Shown here: positions 32,401 through 43,581 of the stretch, piece by piece | Position numbering within the stretch: position 1 is the first letter of the stretch | Layout: the number at the start of each line of letters is the position of its first letter | From: Diatrype stigma | Lineage: Eukaryota; Ascomycota; Sordariomycetes; Xylariales; Diatrypaceae | Direction: 5' to 3' | Length of the DNA stretch: 64,000 bases | NCBI GenBank assembly: GCA_022225965.2 | Contig: JAKJXP020000131.1 | Span: 45,245-109,244 of the forward strand | The notes under the pieces: model-generated | Databases searched by the model: none | Told to the model about the DNA's origin: nothing | What the model saw: the letters and a program-made list of their open reading frames with translations, nothing else | Position numbers and translations under genes: made by a program

Positions 32401-34973
32401 GATACTCGCATAATCAAGCCGAATGCTTGTCTTCTCGGAATCTTTCCGAACCAGTTTGAAGTTGTAGTCAAAGGAAAAGTCGAATACTGCTGAGGTGGCT
32501 TTTCCTTCGAGGTGTGACGGGAGGCTTTGATCTATGGATCGTTAGCGTCCGATCGCCGGACCAGTGGATTTACCCCTGAAATCCCGGGGAAGTTAACAAA
32601 TGAAAAGGAGATAATCGTGATCCGATGAGTATTCAACCGGCACTCGGCTTGCGTAATATCATGATTTTCCGAATCTCCGAAGTATGGGTATCAGTAGCGA
32701 CAAGGGAAGGTTATGTCACCTACCATCAGAGGCGTTCAGGGATACGGCTCTTGCAAACGTGTCTGGAGCACACTATGATAATCACGATCAGTAACTGAAA
32801 ATGACGACAATATGGCAACATCATAGGTAGTCCTTACGTTCTCTGGCATCTCAACCACAGTGCCTTCAACACCACGCTCCATAACACGGAAGCAGCCTTC
32901 AACATCCTCGCTAAGACACACGACACGAGCCGTCTGCACCTTATCGTCCGACTGGGACATCACACCGGCAGGGCAGTCGAGGAAAGCGAAAGGTTCTGGC
33001 TCGCCCTCCCGCCTCCTCAACTTGGAGACCGCATGGGATTCCCCAGCGACGAGGAAAAAGCCAAAGCCCGTCTTCGAGGGATCTGTTTCGCCTATATTAG
33101 CATCGCCCCCAAAGTTCACCAATCCGTATCTCGGATTGGTGTCTTCAGGGGGCAAGTCCTCCGTAGGAAAGAGCCTCTTGAGATCCACGAGCGTGAACGG
33201 GACCCTGTCGTCACTAGCCAGGCTGGAATCCGTGATGGCACTAAGCGCAGTGAGGCGGTTGTCGTCCTGGTCGATGGCCCAGACCATCAGCCCTCCCAGG
33301 CCCATCTTGTTGGCGTAATCAATCTTGAGCTGGAAGGTGTCGGCGTCGTCGTACGAGATCCAATTGTTGCCCCCATAGATGAGATACTTGACAGCGGCCT
33401 CCTCATCAAGATGAGCCTTGGCGCCCGTCTTGGCGAGGACGTTCATGATTTCTATGGTATTGTGAGAAAATGAAGCACATAATCACGCCCGATCTTGGAT
33501 CCAAGGGGATGATAATCTCACCTCGATATGATAGAATACCAGGGGTGTTGGTACACTCGCCCGCGGCTCCCGGGCCGGAGAACTTGCAGCCGGGCTTCCA
33601 GCATGAAGTCGACTCCAGCTCGAATGACCGTCCGTAAAACCCCAATCCTAAGACTATCTTAGCAGGGTCGATATCGACACGCCAGAACAAGTTAAGAGCC
33701 AAGTCGATCTCAGTCAGGTTAGTGTGAGCCAGGACTTGGCTTCCGATGGGATTAGAGCTGTCCCACGTTCCGTGCAGGTCGTACGACATCAGGTTGATCC
33801 AGTCAACGTAGGCTACCATGTTCTTGAGATCAAAGTGACGCAGATACCAGTACGAGGAAGGTGCCGTAAAAGTAATAAGGTATTCGTGGCCGCTCGCGTC
33901 GATGGCTTCGCGGAGCTCCTTCACCAAGGCGGTGAAGTTCTCCCCGTCGCCTTCTGAGCCGCCACGGTCATCCGCTCCCGGATACTCCCAATCAAAGTCT
34001 ACACAGTCGGTCAGCTATGTGTGTCGTATTGACTCATGGCGTTCATGCATAGTTTGAAATACTCACCGACACCGTCGTAACCGTATTCCGAGAAAAATCC
34101 GAGTAAGTTGGTGATGAACGTCGCCCGGTTCTCCGGGGAGGAAGCCAGGGACGGGAAGATATCCTGCCAAGGGCCCGGGTCACTGAAGGTCCAGCCACCG
34201 AGAGCAATCATCACCTTGAGGTTCGGATTCTTGCTCTTGAGGTTGGCCGCGGACCTGTACATGTTGGTGGAGACGCCGTCCATGTTGGTGACGCGGAAGT
34301 CCTTGTCGATGTAACCGAAAGCGACGTTGAGATGCGTGAGCGCCTGGACGGGGATCTCGCTCGGGTTCATGGTCCCACAGGGGTGGTCGAGGTTCCATGT
34401 CTCCCAGTAGCCGACAATCCTCGTCTGGGTGTTACTCCCACCCGTGTCGGGCTTGGGCTGCTCGCAGTTGGACTGGCAGCCGGGCTTGCAGAAGTCATGC
34501 GCCGTGCCACAGAAGCCAAACTCGGAGCAGCAGACATTGAGGGGGCACGTCGTGCCCGGCTCTTCGGCGTACTCGCCGCACGCCGCTTTGGCATCGCAGT
34601 TGGACTGGCACCCGTCGCCGCAATATTTGGGCCCGTAGCCACACCAGCCGTCGACACCGCAGCAGGCCCCATTGGAGCAATCCTTCCCCGGGCCGCAGGT
34701 GTAGTCCTCATCAGCGGCAGCGGCGAGACTGTTGGCTGCTCCGAGCTGTCCCATGAGGCCGGACACGGCGGTGTTGGAGAGAAAAGACACATCATCCACG
34801 GCAGACTTGTTCGTGGCGCGAACATGATGCTCCGGATGCCCACGTCTGGCAGCATGGAGCTGCTGATAATGATTCTCAGGGTAACCAAGGGCAAGTTGAC
34901 TACATGAGATGAACACAAGACCCAGGACGGACGACCATGAAGACCACCGTCTGGGGTTATTAGAGGGCCCCAT
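29462..34973 (-). CDS. Secreted modular GH18 chitinase with hevein-type chitin-binding domains (subgroup C)
   Basis: Fourteen exons: 34973-34067, 33998-33522, 33451-32838, 32772-32724, 32531-32397, 32327-32044, 31968-31417, 31366-31280, 31210-31181, 31134-31063, 30995-30263, 30200-29926, 29848-29660, 29587-29462; 1509 residues. A signal peptide (VLGLVFISCSQLALG) is followed by two hevein-type domains (about 92-126 and 131-170) with the eight-cysteine pattern CCGVDGWCGYGPKYC and CCSEFGFCGTAHDFC. GH18 runs from RIVGYWETW (about 185) to about 530. The catalytic motif DGVDFDWE is complete, acid/base Glu307 included, so the enzyme should be active. The roughly 950-residue C-terminal region is typical of these killer-toxin-like chitinases and includes EHVFEAQLIGDFF and LDRLTIYLARPNRMKG. 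The donor after exon 8 (GTCTTT) is weak. It is divergent from a LysM gene. Confidence 0.9.
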
Positions 34974-36271
34974 GATAAACAGAAAGGGGGTATTAACAGA
35001 GTCTACGAAGACACGTGTGGTCTAGCACAGAACCTACACATTTCGGGGCGGGCAGAGAAGATGTATGCATCACTTGTAAGTCTTCATTTCCATACAGACA
35101 TCCACACCTATACGTTTTAGGGGGGGGGCTTGGGCTGTGGAACAGCCATACTCGGCTTCACGTGTAGGATCACCCTCTTCGGCCCTAAACCGGGCCTTTG
35201 ACCCAGGCTGCTGACCATCTCATCAAAGTGACAACTTGGGGTTATGCGTTAGTCCTATGCGGCATATCCTACGGACCGCTGCACCAGATGGATACGGAAG
35301 TCATCCAGACGAGAGTTCCAACATATCGCCTCATCGTGGCCATACCCATGGGGCTCTATGTACAACATCGTTTGATTTGAATATAACGTACCAAGATCCC
35401 GTGATGATTAGATCCTATTGCTATAGTATACGGCGTATACCTATACCCCTATGTATACTCACTATATGCTGCATGAGTCATTTCGCTTCAACGTTTGACT
35501 GCGAGATGCGTATGGTAGTCTGAATTAGAATGTTGGATGGCGCAGGGCCTTTAACTTTGACCCCGGTCGAACTTGATCTAGTTCGTCATATGTGGTTCTA
35601 TATCGAATTTATAGGGCTATCAGTGATGACTCCAAACTTGATCAACATTTCTACCGGCGCAACAGCCCTATCAGAATCCACTTTTTATCTGCTGTTGGTT
35701 TGTATAGTGAATCCCGACTAATGCGTGGGCCGTATAGACTTATCCATCTGCTCTTACCTTCTTACTTAGGCGATGATGTAAGCATAGCTATCCCCCCCTG
35801 ATTCTTTTTCTTCACCTGTATAAGCTTATCGTTACATAATTACCTATAGTTGGTCGCCCCCCTGAGTTAGCGCGGCTTATACTAGTTGCGAATCCATGCT
35901 CTGACAAGAACCGCCAAGAGCCTCAGTCAACCAACAACTACTACCATACTCCATCTCTAGCACTAATAGATCATTCTATTCAATACACGATCCTGCGTTT
36001 TACGGATGGAAGGAGTCATTGAATTTTTAGCTGGCCTTGGTAATTGATCGCATGATCGTCAGATTATAGCGCAGCCCGTATGTCGGGCCGGGTTTACTTT
36101 GCGAGCCATACCATGGTTCTATCCCAAAGACATGGACTTCAACTTGTGGGTGTAGTCTAGCCAAGGACTTGCACGGATCGTCTTGAACCAGTTCAGTGGC
36201 CTTTTCTTCGTTGACTCCCACCCTCTCTTTGCTGAGTTTTACCGTCACTTTTTCATGTGCCCCAAGTCGTC
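34974..36271. promoter_or_regulatory. Shared upstream region of the divergent chitinase and LysM genes
   Basis: About 1.3 kb with no convincing gene between two divergent secreted chitin-binding genes. Its position suggests co-regulation. No specific factor site could be named with confidence. Confidence 0.5.
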
Positions 36272-38026
36272 ATGATGCAGCCTCTACTGTTTGGCTTTCA
36301 AGTCGCCGTGGCACTGGGTTATGCCCATGCCTGGAGCCCTGCTGAGCACTTCCCGAGACAGGTTGACTGCAAGACGTATACCGTGCTGGATGGCGACAGT
36401 TGTCAGTCTATAAGCAAAACTGCTGATGTAACATGGGCTCAGCTATTGTCGTGGAATACTAAAATCGACAAGACTTGCTCGTAAGTGTCGATTCCGTCTT
36501 CTGAGAGTTGAGCGCTAACATCCCAACTTCAAGTAACTTGGATACTCTCGTGAACACCGACATCTGTGTGTCTAACCCCAGGGGCGATTTTGCCATGCCA
36601 AGCAACACTCTGGGACCCCCGGAAACCGTGACTACTCCGGCGTGAGTTGTTCTCTACGAGGGTTATTACCTGTGTATGCGCTTCTGATCAAATCATAGAC
36701 CCGTTGCGACGCCCACGCCCGATGGGACGAATTCATACTGCGGACAATACTATTTGATCGGGGCGGGTGAAGATTGTGCCACCATCACAGCCAAGTTCGG
36801 CATCTCGAAAGAGGACTTGTAGGATTCCGCATCCCGCTCTATCTTTTTCTACCCATGTCGAGACGTGGACGCTGACTAGGCCCCGAACAGCCTCTTTTTG
36901 AACCCAGAAGTCTGGGAGAACTGCACCAATCTCTGGCTAGATTACAACTACTGTGTGCAGCCGGTCGGGACTATCTCGACGTATACGGGATATCCCGGAG
37001 CAACCCCGACCATACCTTTTGATGAAACCCCAGCGACCTCAGTTCCATACAGAGACTTGCTCGCAAACTTCACAACAAATGTGTCTGTCATCCCTCTTGC
37101 CAAAGACACGCGGCGGGACTGCTTAAGGTATGGCTCGACTTCTCCCTTGTTGCCGGTGCTGGTGCCAAGATGAAGGCCGCTAATGTCTTACAGCTACGTC
37201 TGGTTTGAGGACCTGTCGAATTTCACCAGCAAATCGTGCTGGGGCCTTAGCGACTTCTACGACCTCGAGCGTGATGTGTGTTCTAATCCTACACCTATAC
37301 CAGGCGATAATTTTACTAAGCTAGACTTATGCTAACAGGAAGCAGGAATTTGTACTCTGGAACCCGTCCCTTGAAGGTAATTCGACTAATTCAGACCCCT
37401 ACAACTACAACTGCGAGTTATGTGAGAGTGTCTCCTACTGCGTCGAACTCGCATCCCGGACATGTAAGAAACCCTAGGCCACGGCCAATTATACTGTTAC
37501 ATTTCACTAAGACCCATCAGCTTCCCCTCCTACGCTCGTGACCCCCGCTCCGAGAGCGGGCGGCGAGGTTGCGAACTGCACCCAGTGGTATCAGGCGAAG
37601 AACTACACGAGCTGCGAGAGTTTCTTGGCCCTTTTCGACTTGACCTTTGAACAGTTCTATGAGTGGAACCCCGCGATTGGGAGCGACTGCACAACCATGG
37701 CTGCGGGAACCTATTACTGTGTCTTGGCTGAGGGCGCCGAGACTCCAGAGGACCCGACCCCAACCACAGCGCCGCCTCCGTCCTCTACCAGTGGTGGCGG
37801 CGTTGTGACCCCGACACCGACGCAGGAGGGCATGGTGGATGGCTGCACAAAATTCCACAAGTGCGTCGACGGTGACGGGTGCGACACTATCACGGAAGAG
37901 TATGGCATATCTTTCGCAGATTTCATCAAGTGGAATCCGGATATTGGCGACGAATGCCTCAATATGTGGCTGAATTACTATGTATGTGTCGGGGTGGACC
38001 CGTCGAATGGCAAGATGCGGTTCTGA
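36272..38026 (+). CDS. Secreted multi-LysM protein (LysM effector type)
   Basis: Seven exons (36272-36480, 36534-36641, 36699-36818, 36891-37127, 37194-37275, 37346-37463, 37521-38026) give 459 residues. The N-terminus MMQPLLFGFQVAVALGYAHA is a signal peptide. Five LysM-like units can be seen: YTVLDGDSCQSISKTADVT with LSWN; YLIGAGEDCATITAKFGIS with LFLNP; a degenerate third unit (SKSCWGLSDFYDL, FVLWNPSLE); NYTSCESFLALFDLT with YEWNPAIG; and DGDGCDTITEEYGIS with IKWNPDIG. Cysteines flank each unit. A Pro/Thr/Ser linker precedes the last. No catalytic domain is present, so the protein should only bind chitin or related N-acetylglucosamine polymers. Known relatives shield hyphae from plant chitinases or mask chitin fragments; others bind the fungus's own wall or act near subgroup C chitinases. 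Confidence 0.9.
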
Positions 38027-38805
38027 TCAGCTACCGTGATTGCATTAAGAGCGTCAGCATTCGTTTAGCTTTGACACCAGATCTATCACGATAGGGGTAC
38101 AGTACCAGTCTAGTTAGATAGGGGCTAAATAGGAGAGCCTGTATTACACAATAGGGTGATTGGGGCTTAGCGGCTTGGCGTACACCTGGGCATTATCACC
38201 TCTAGGGCTGTAAATCTCCGCTCCTTGAACAGATAAGATTCACCACACAAGATTCATACTGATGACTGTGGCAATGTAACTTCATGAGTCAACCAGATAT
38301 GATGCTGCACCTATAATCCGTATGGCGATTCGCCTATTCCTGCGAGGAACTTTGGTTCTGTCAGGGGTTAGGTACAGAGGATCCCGCTAAATCCCGCCCA
38401 GACCTTGGCCAACATCTGTTGCAACCCTGCGCCTCACGTATCACCAACCAACTGCATATACTATCGACTATGTAGGATATTGGCTACGATCTGACTGTAT
38501 GACGCACCCCAGTTAACTTGACCACATGAAAACATTTAACATCCATCTTACTACCCTAAACCGCTTCTGGTACTCTAGGTAAGTACAATAGTACAACTTG
38601 TACAAGACGTTTACGAAGTACTACCACCTGGCCCCATCAACATCACTGAACGACACTGTCACCACCTGCACCTGTAACAACATCCTTGGCCATCTACCTC
38701 CTAAACTGTGACAACAAACGAGTTAGTGGGAGGTTCCCGTTGATGGGCTATGTAGACAAATTCGGGCACAACACAGACCAGAATATCGACCAACCCGCCA
38801 ACGCA
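38027..38805. other. Intergenic region 5' of the F-box gene
   Basis: About 780 bp, no gene. Positions 38118-38165 hold a sequence (GGGGCTAAATAGGAGAGC core) that recurs, diverged, at 40937-40985 on the other side of the F-box gene. Confidence 0.5.
38118..38165 (+). repeat. Diverged direct repeat, left copy
   Basis: Shares TAGGGGCTA, ATAGGAGAGC and the following GGTGAT spacing with 40937-40985. The two copies bracket the F-box gene in the same orientation. Confidence 0.45.
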
Positions 38806-40467
38806 ATGGCTACCCCATCCCAAATCCCTGAGGAGTCGCCGGTGCCATCCTCTTCAAGTCACAGAAAGCCGAATATTCTACGGCTTCCCGTGGAAATTGT
38901 CAAGGAGATCTACACCTACCTTTCTAACCGTGACATCAAAAACGTGAGGCTCACATGCTCATTCTTCTCCGGCACGGCGACTCTGCGTCTGGACCGGGTC
39001 TTCCTTTCGGCCAATCCGCGCAACGTGGAGGTTTTCCAAGCCGTCGCCAATAACGAGGTCTACCGTGCCCGGGTTACCGAGATCATATGGGACGACGCGC
39101 TGCTGGTCGATGTCCGTGAAGGGCCCAACCTTCCCGACGGCGTCTACGACAATGATGACTACTATAATGACGACCTCTACGACGAGCTCGATGAGGAGCC
39201 GTCGCCCTGGCCGAAATGGTACCGCAAACCTTGCAAAGATAATCTCGATGAGATGAAGTCCTTCAAAGGCGCCGATGTGGAAAGACCAGACCACGTAGCA
39301 AGGGCGCAACAAGTTGCCGCACTACTTCCTATGGAAGAGGCGTGGGCGCACTACCAGGAGCTATTGCAACAGCAGCGTGCGGTGCTCGGCTCCCGAGCGC
39401 ATATTCGCGCCCTTGAGGACGCGATTGGCTCGTTCCCCGCGTTGCGAAGGGTCACTGTTACGTGCGCTGCGCACGGGCGGCTGTTCAATCCACTGTACGA
39501 AACACCCATGATCCGGGCCTTCCCCCGCGGTTTCAACTACCCGATCCCCCGGGGCTGGCCAGTCACCGGTCTCAGCCAGCCCGACTGCCCGGGATGGGAC
39601 GATGACGACGGCGGCCATTGGCAGGGCTTTCGAGCCGTGGTGCGCGTCCTGGCCCGGAATCGGGACCTCGGCAGGGTCACGGAGATGCGCGTCGATGCGA
39701 ACTGGCTAGAGACGGGGCTCAACTCGAGCCTTTTCGAGCAGTCGTGCGACGGCCTCACGGATTTTCAAACCGTGCTCGCGCGCCCCAACTTCAAGCATCT
39801 GCATCTCGATCTCCTGGTAGACCCTTCCGCACGTGAGGCCGACATGTACCGCAGGGGTCTTCTCAAGCAGGCCTTGGCCGGTGCAGCAGGTGGCCGGGGT
39901 CTGGAGTATCTGAGCTTCAGGACCAACACCGTCGACAGCGATAAGTGGTACGTTCCCCTCGGCACGATATTCCCGGAGAGCAGTCTGTCGCGCCTGTGCC
40001 ACTTCGGCCTCTCGCGCTTCTTTGTCAAACAGGACGATCTCCTGGCTTTCCTCGCTGCCCTGCCCCCGTCCGTGCGCACGATCGAGCTGGGCCTCCTCGG
40101 GTTCATGGAGGGCTGCGGCAGCCATCGGACGCTGCTTCGGCAGATACGCGACACGCTGGGCTGGAAGGACCGCGACCCCCGGCCGAAGCTCAGCATCGTC
40201 ATGGAGGGGCATTGGCAGGTTCCCGGACGCCTCATCTGGATCGAGGCGGAGGTGGACGCATTCCTCTACCACGGAGCGGGCAACCCCTTCGGCGAGGGTC
40301 CCGAGGCGGCCTGGGAAAATCAGGCCCGGCCGGGGGTTGGCGTCGTCAAGGACGCCTTCGAGCCTGAACATGAGCGGCCGCATGCCGAGCGATGGACCCT
40401 GGCGGAGCTGGGCTACCTTAAGAAAGGGCGCGGCGGTTTGCCTCCCCGCCAACGACCCGGTGCGTAG
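38806..40467 (+). CDS. F-box protein
   Basis: Single exon, 553 residues from the ATG at 38806 (context CGCAATGG, a better start than the in-frame ATG at 38743). An F-box lies near the N-terminus (residues about 25-65): ILRLPVEIVKEIYTYLS, then NVRLTCSFFSGTATLRL, the usual leucine/proline pattern that binds Skp1. After an acidic Asp/Tyr-rich stretch (NDDYYNDDLYDELDEEPS) the C-terminal 400 residues are of the type seen in many fungal F-box proteins, with leucine-rich segments but no clear WD40 or classical LRR array. It would act as a substrate receptor of an SCF ubiquitin ligase; the target is unknown. Filamentous ascomycetes carry many such genes, often fast-evolving. Confidence 0.82.
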   Translation: MATPSQIPEESPVPSSSSHRKPNILRLPVEIVKEIYTYLSNRDIKNVRLTCSFFSGTATLRLDRVFLSANPRNVEVFQAVANNEVYRARVTEIIWDDALLVDVREGPNLPDGVYDNDDYYNDDLYDELDEEPSPWPKWYRKPCKDNLDEMKSFKGADVERPDHVARAQQVAALLPMEEAWAHYQELLQQQRAVLGSRAHIRALEDAIGSFPALRRVTVTCAAHGRLFNPLYETPMIRAFPRGFNYPIPRGWPVTGLSQPDCPGWDDDDGGHWQGFRAVVRVLARNRDLGRVTEMRVDANWLETGLNSSLFEQSCDGLTDFQTVLARPNFKHLHLDLLVDPSAREADMYRRGLLKQALAGAAGGRGLEYLSFRTNTVDSDKWYVPLGTIFPESSLSRLCHFGLSRFFVKQDDLLAFLAALPPSVRTIELGLLGFMEGCGSHRTLLRQIRDTLGWKDRDPRPKLSIVMEGHWQVPGRLIWIEAEVDAFLYHGAGNPFGEGPEAAWENQARPGVGVVKDAFEPEHERPHAERWTLAELGYLKKGRGGLPPRQRPGA

Positions 40468-41119
40468 ATGGTATCTCCGAGACCAGTCGGTCCCTAGATG
40501 AGCGCGGCCCCTAGACGTGCTCAGAACAAGACGTCATTGGTTCTATTCGCTGTAGTTAGCCTATGATATCCATGGTTTTAGCATTGAAGAAGTAGGGAAT
40601 TAACGAACGTCGTGATAAACACCACTGTCTTTGGGGGGCATAATGACCTGGATTAGTTGGTACCTGAGACAATATCACCGCTCGGGGATGAGGACTTATG
40701 TAGCGAACGATAGCTTTCATCGTATGCTCACATAGCGCACACCTCCTATTACTATGGCTTACGATACACTTGCCGGTAGCTATGAGACGTCATAACTTGG
40801 CTTGTGATAATGTAATGAAAACACGATTGCCTCGACGGACCAGTTTGTAGATCAAGGGGTTCGAGTATTTATATGCGTGAATCGTAACAGTATAGCTTCG
40901 GATTTATGACTGTATTACACTTACTGTCGCGATTTATAGTAGGGGCTAGATAGGAGAGCTTGAATCGCTTAATACGGTGATCGGCACCTACTAAAGATCA
41001 ATCCTTTCCTGTATGACAATATACTGATTCCGGATCCGCGTCATACTTGATCTCCTGAATGCGACACCTACCTTTATCTACCGTATATAATTCATTCGTA
41101 GGAATTGCTTTCAGTGTCG
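40468..41119. other. Convergent intergenic region
   Basis: About 650 bp between the F-box and P450 3' ends. Apart from the diverged direct repeat at 40937-40985, nothing is recognised. Confidence 0.5.
40937..40985 (+). repeat. Diverged direct repeat, right copy
   Basis: Right-hand partner of 38118-38165, with the core TAGGGGCTAGATAGGAGAGC. Differences are scattered, as in an old duplication. Confidence 0.45.
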
Positions 41120-42799
41120 TTATAACGCTACACCCGTATTGCCTTTCCTGATACCTACCCTCATCATCATGCCATCGACAGGCTTAGATGTCACCTGTCG
41201 TGTCTACCAATCGCGTTGTCAGCAGAAGCCCACAGATAGAAGCCCGTAGGCGGAGGAACAGCTTACCATGTACATTTCCGACGCGACGCTATACTGGCCA
41301 TGCTCGCCCATCGTCGGGTTCCCCGCGTCATCGCGTACCAGCGCGCCCCGCCCGACCTTCGTGAAGTCGAAACGCCGCGCCGCGAGCGCGATCAATACGC
41401 GCGCCTCGATGGTCGCCAGCTCCTGCCCGATGCAATTCCTCGGCCCGCGCTCGAACGGCCGCCACGCCCCGGCCGGGATCTTGTCCGTGTCGTGCAGCCA
41501 GCGCTCCGGCACGAAGCTGTCTGCCGTGTCGCCGAAGGCTCTGGGGTCGCGGTGGATGATGGAGTGGACCTGGTAGATCATCAGACCGTCCACGCAGAGC
41601 TCGCCGCTCGGGGTGTGGATGGTGAAGCCATCTCCGGGCTCCGTCGTGCGCGACGTAGCACCGGGCGGCCAGAGCCGCAGGGTCTCCTTGATGACGGCCG
41701 TCGCATACGACATGCGATGTATCAGCTCCCTCCCCCCGGGGCCAAGGAGTTTGGTGCGTACGGCGGCGGGGTCCGTATCCGGGCCAAACAGGTCGTCCAG
41801 CTCGGCGCGCACGGCGCGCAATGCGTGGGGCGTGCGCGACAGCTCGTAGAAAGCCCAGGACATAAGTGTGCTGGTGGTATCGTGGCCGGCAAACAGGAAG
41901 CTGGCAAGCTGGTCGCACGTAACGTCCACGAGCTCGGGGGTGAGGGAATCAATGTCGCGGAGGCTCATAGACAGGATGCAGGGGTTGCCTCCCTGGGAAC
42001 CCTCGGCGTGGCGGCTCCGGACCATGGCGCGGAGGCTTTCCCTCACCCGCTTATGTAGGCGGTAGCGCTTCCATTCCATGCGCGGCGTGCACCACCACGG
42101 GAGATCGATATGCTCGCCGCTGTACGTTACTATAAGCTCGCGGAAGACTTGCATGAATTCAGTGGGCTGCTGTCCCTGGGCATCCATGTCTACATCGAGG
42201 ACCACACGACCAATGATATCAAATGTCAGGTCGGTAGCGTATTCCTGCAGCTCGAACTCCTCTCCGGTGCGCGCAACGGCATCGAGGCGGTTAACGAACA
42301 GAGAGGCCTTTTCAAGTATGGATGGCAGCAGCTCCATCAGGTTCTGCGAGGCGAAGCCAGGATTGAAGCGTTTACGCAGGGTTTTCCACTCCTCGCCCCT
42401 GGCTGAAATGATGGACTTGGGGCCGGTAAGATACTCGAGCTGCTTCCAGACATCAGCCGCCTTTGGGGGCGTGTAGGGCCAGCGATCAGACGTCTTGACA
42501 AGTTGCTCGGCGGCTTCATAGCTGCCTATAATGAGCATGGGTGAGGCGGCCGGTCGTAAATCGACGAACATGACAGGCGGGCGACCCAATGCCTCGTGCA
42601 TTGCCGTAAAGGCCATATCAGCGTGGGCCTTCGGCGGCTGCTTCTTAACGTATTCATCAATGGTCGCGAGGTGTCCCAAGAGCAGTGAGGGAGGATGTTG
42701 GGGGAAACCAGCGAATTGCTCAAAGCGCTTGCTATACAGTTTACGCAGAAGATATGTCACAAGCAGTACCACAACTGCAACTGATAGTGGAGTAAGCAT
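41120..42799 (-). CDS. Cytochrome P450 monooxygenase (membrane-anchored, microsomal)
   Basis: Two exons, 42799-41267 and 41194-41120, give 535 residues. The 72-nt intron (GTAAGC donor, TGCTGACAAC branch, ACAG acceptor) restores the usual C-terminus MYMVTSKPVDGMMMRV; without it the frame ends in an unrelated tail. An N-terminal anchor (LSVAVVVLLVTYLL) is present. Core motifs are intact: I-helix FAGHDTTS (about 303-310), K-helix ExxR in KETLRL, PERW in FVPERWL, and the heme-binding FERGPRNCIG with the axial cysteine at about 456. The layout resembles fungal P450s of the sterigmatocystin StcB type (inference). No backbone synthase is nearby, so a role in a metabolite cluster is unsupported here. 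Substrate unknown. Confidence 0.92.
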
Positions 42800-43581
42800 C
42801 GTGATCACTTATTAGTAATGATATACGGAAAGGACAAGGCGCAAAGGCTATGTCGAGGATCCGAATATGCCTAAGTAATGGAGGAACAAACGCGCTGAGT
42901 GCAATCAAAGGGGGGCGAGAAATAAAATCTGTTAGTCGGCGAGCTAAGTAAAGAGAATGAAAGCTCGTGCGCATTCCCCCTTGCTTCAATTATCTGTGTT
43001 TTAGTATTGGGGGCCTAATTATGGATAGACCGAGAAAAATATCCCATACTATAATTAGATAGCCAATAATTAGTCTAACCGCGCTTTTCAAAGGCGAGCC
43101 CCTCTAGTATACTGCTTTCATCTGGCAACTAACCTCCCACTGAAGAGGTGTATCAAGTAGCGCACGGGATAGAATCACGAACTTCAACACCGGGAACAAT
43201 GCAACAGACACAAAAGAGACTTGATATTTCTCGTATTGAGATGCAGATATGTATCAAGCGCTATGTCAAGCTATTACCTCGTAAGCCTTGCATCTTTCAT
43301 CTCCGCCTCTGCAACGTCAATATATCATTTGAAGTACATATGCGTCCGTAGCCATGCCCTCAGAATCCTTTTCAACTGCTGTCTATTTCTCTTCCAGCCA
43401 GCAAATGCTCATTTTCGTTGATAGCCACCATCCATTATGTTACATGTACAAAAAGCACGCAGCGCCGGTACCGACATATCGCTACTTCCTCATCCTATTC
43501 GTCGGAGGGAACCCACTCGGGGATTTGTGGTGGCCATCACCTGTGGAAGCTCCATGGATCGTTGTCCTGCTAGGAGCCCTA
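42800..43581. other. Intergenic region between P450 and MLP1 genes
   Basis: About 780 bp containing the P450 promoter and the MLP1 3' UTR. No gene or repeat is recognised. Confidence 0.5.

Noticed and set aside
36257..36271. Upstream start for the LysM gene giving five extra residues
   Set aside because: The codon at 36257 is GTG; the first ATG in frame is at 36272 and starts a proper signal peptide.
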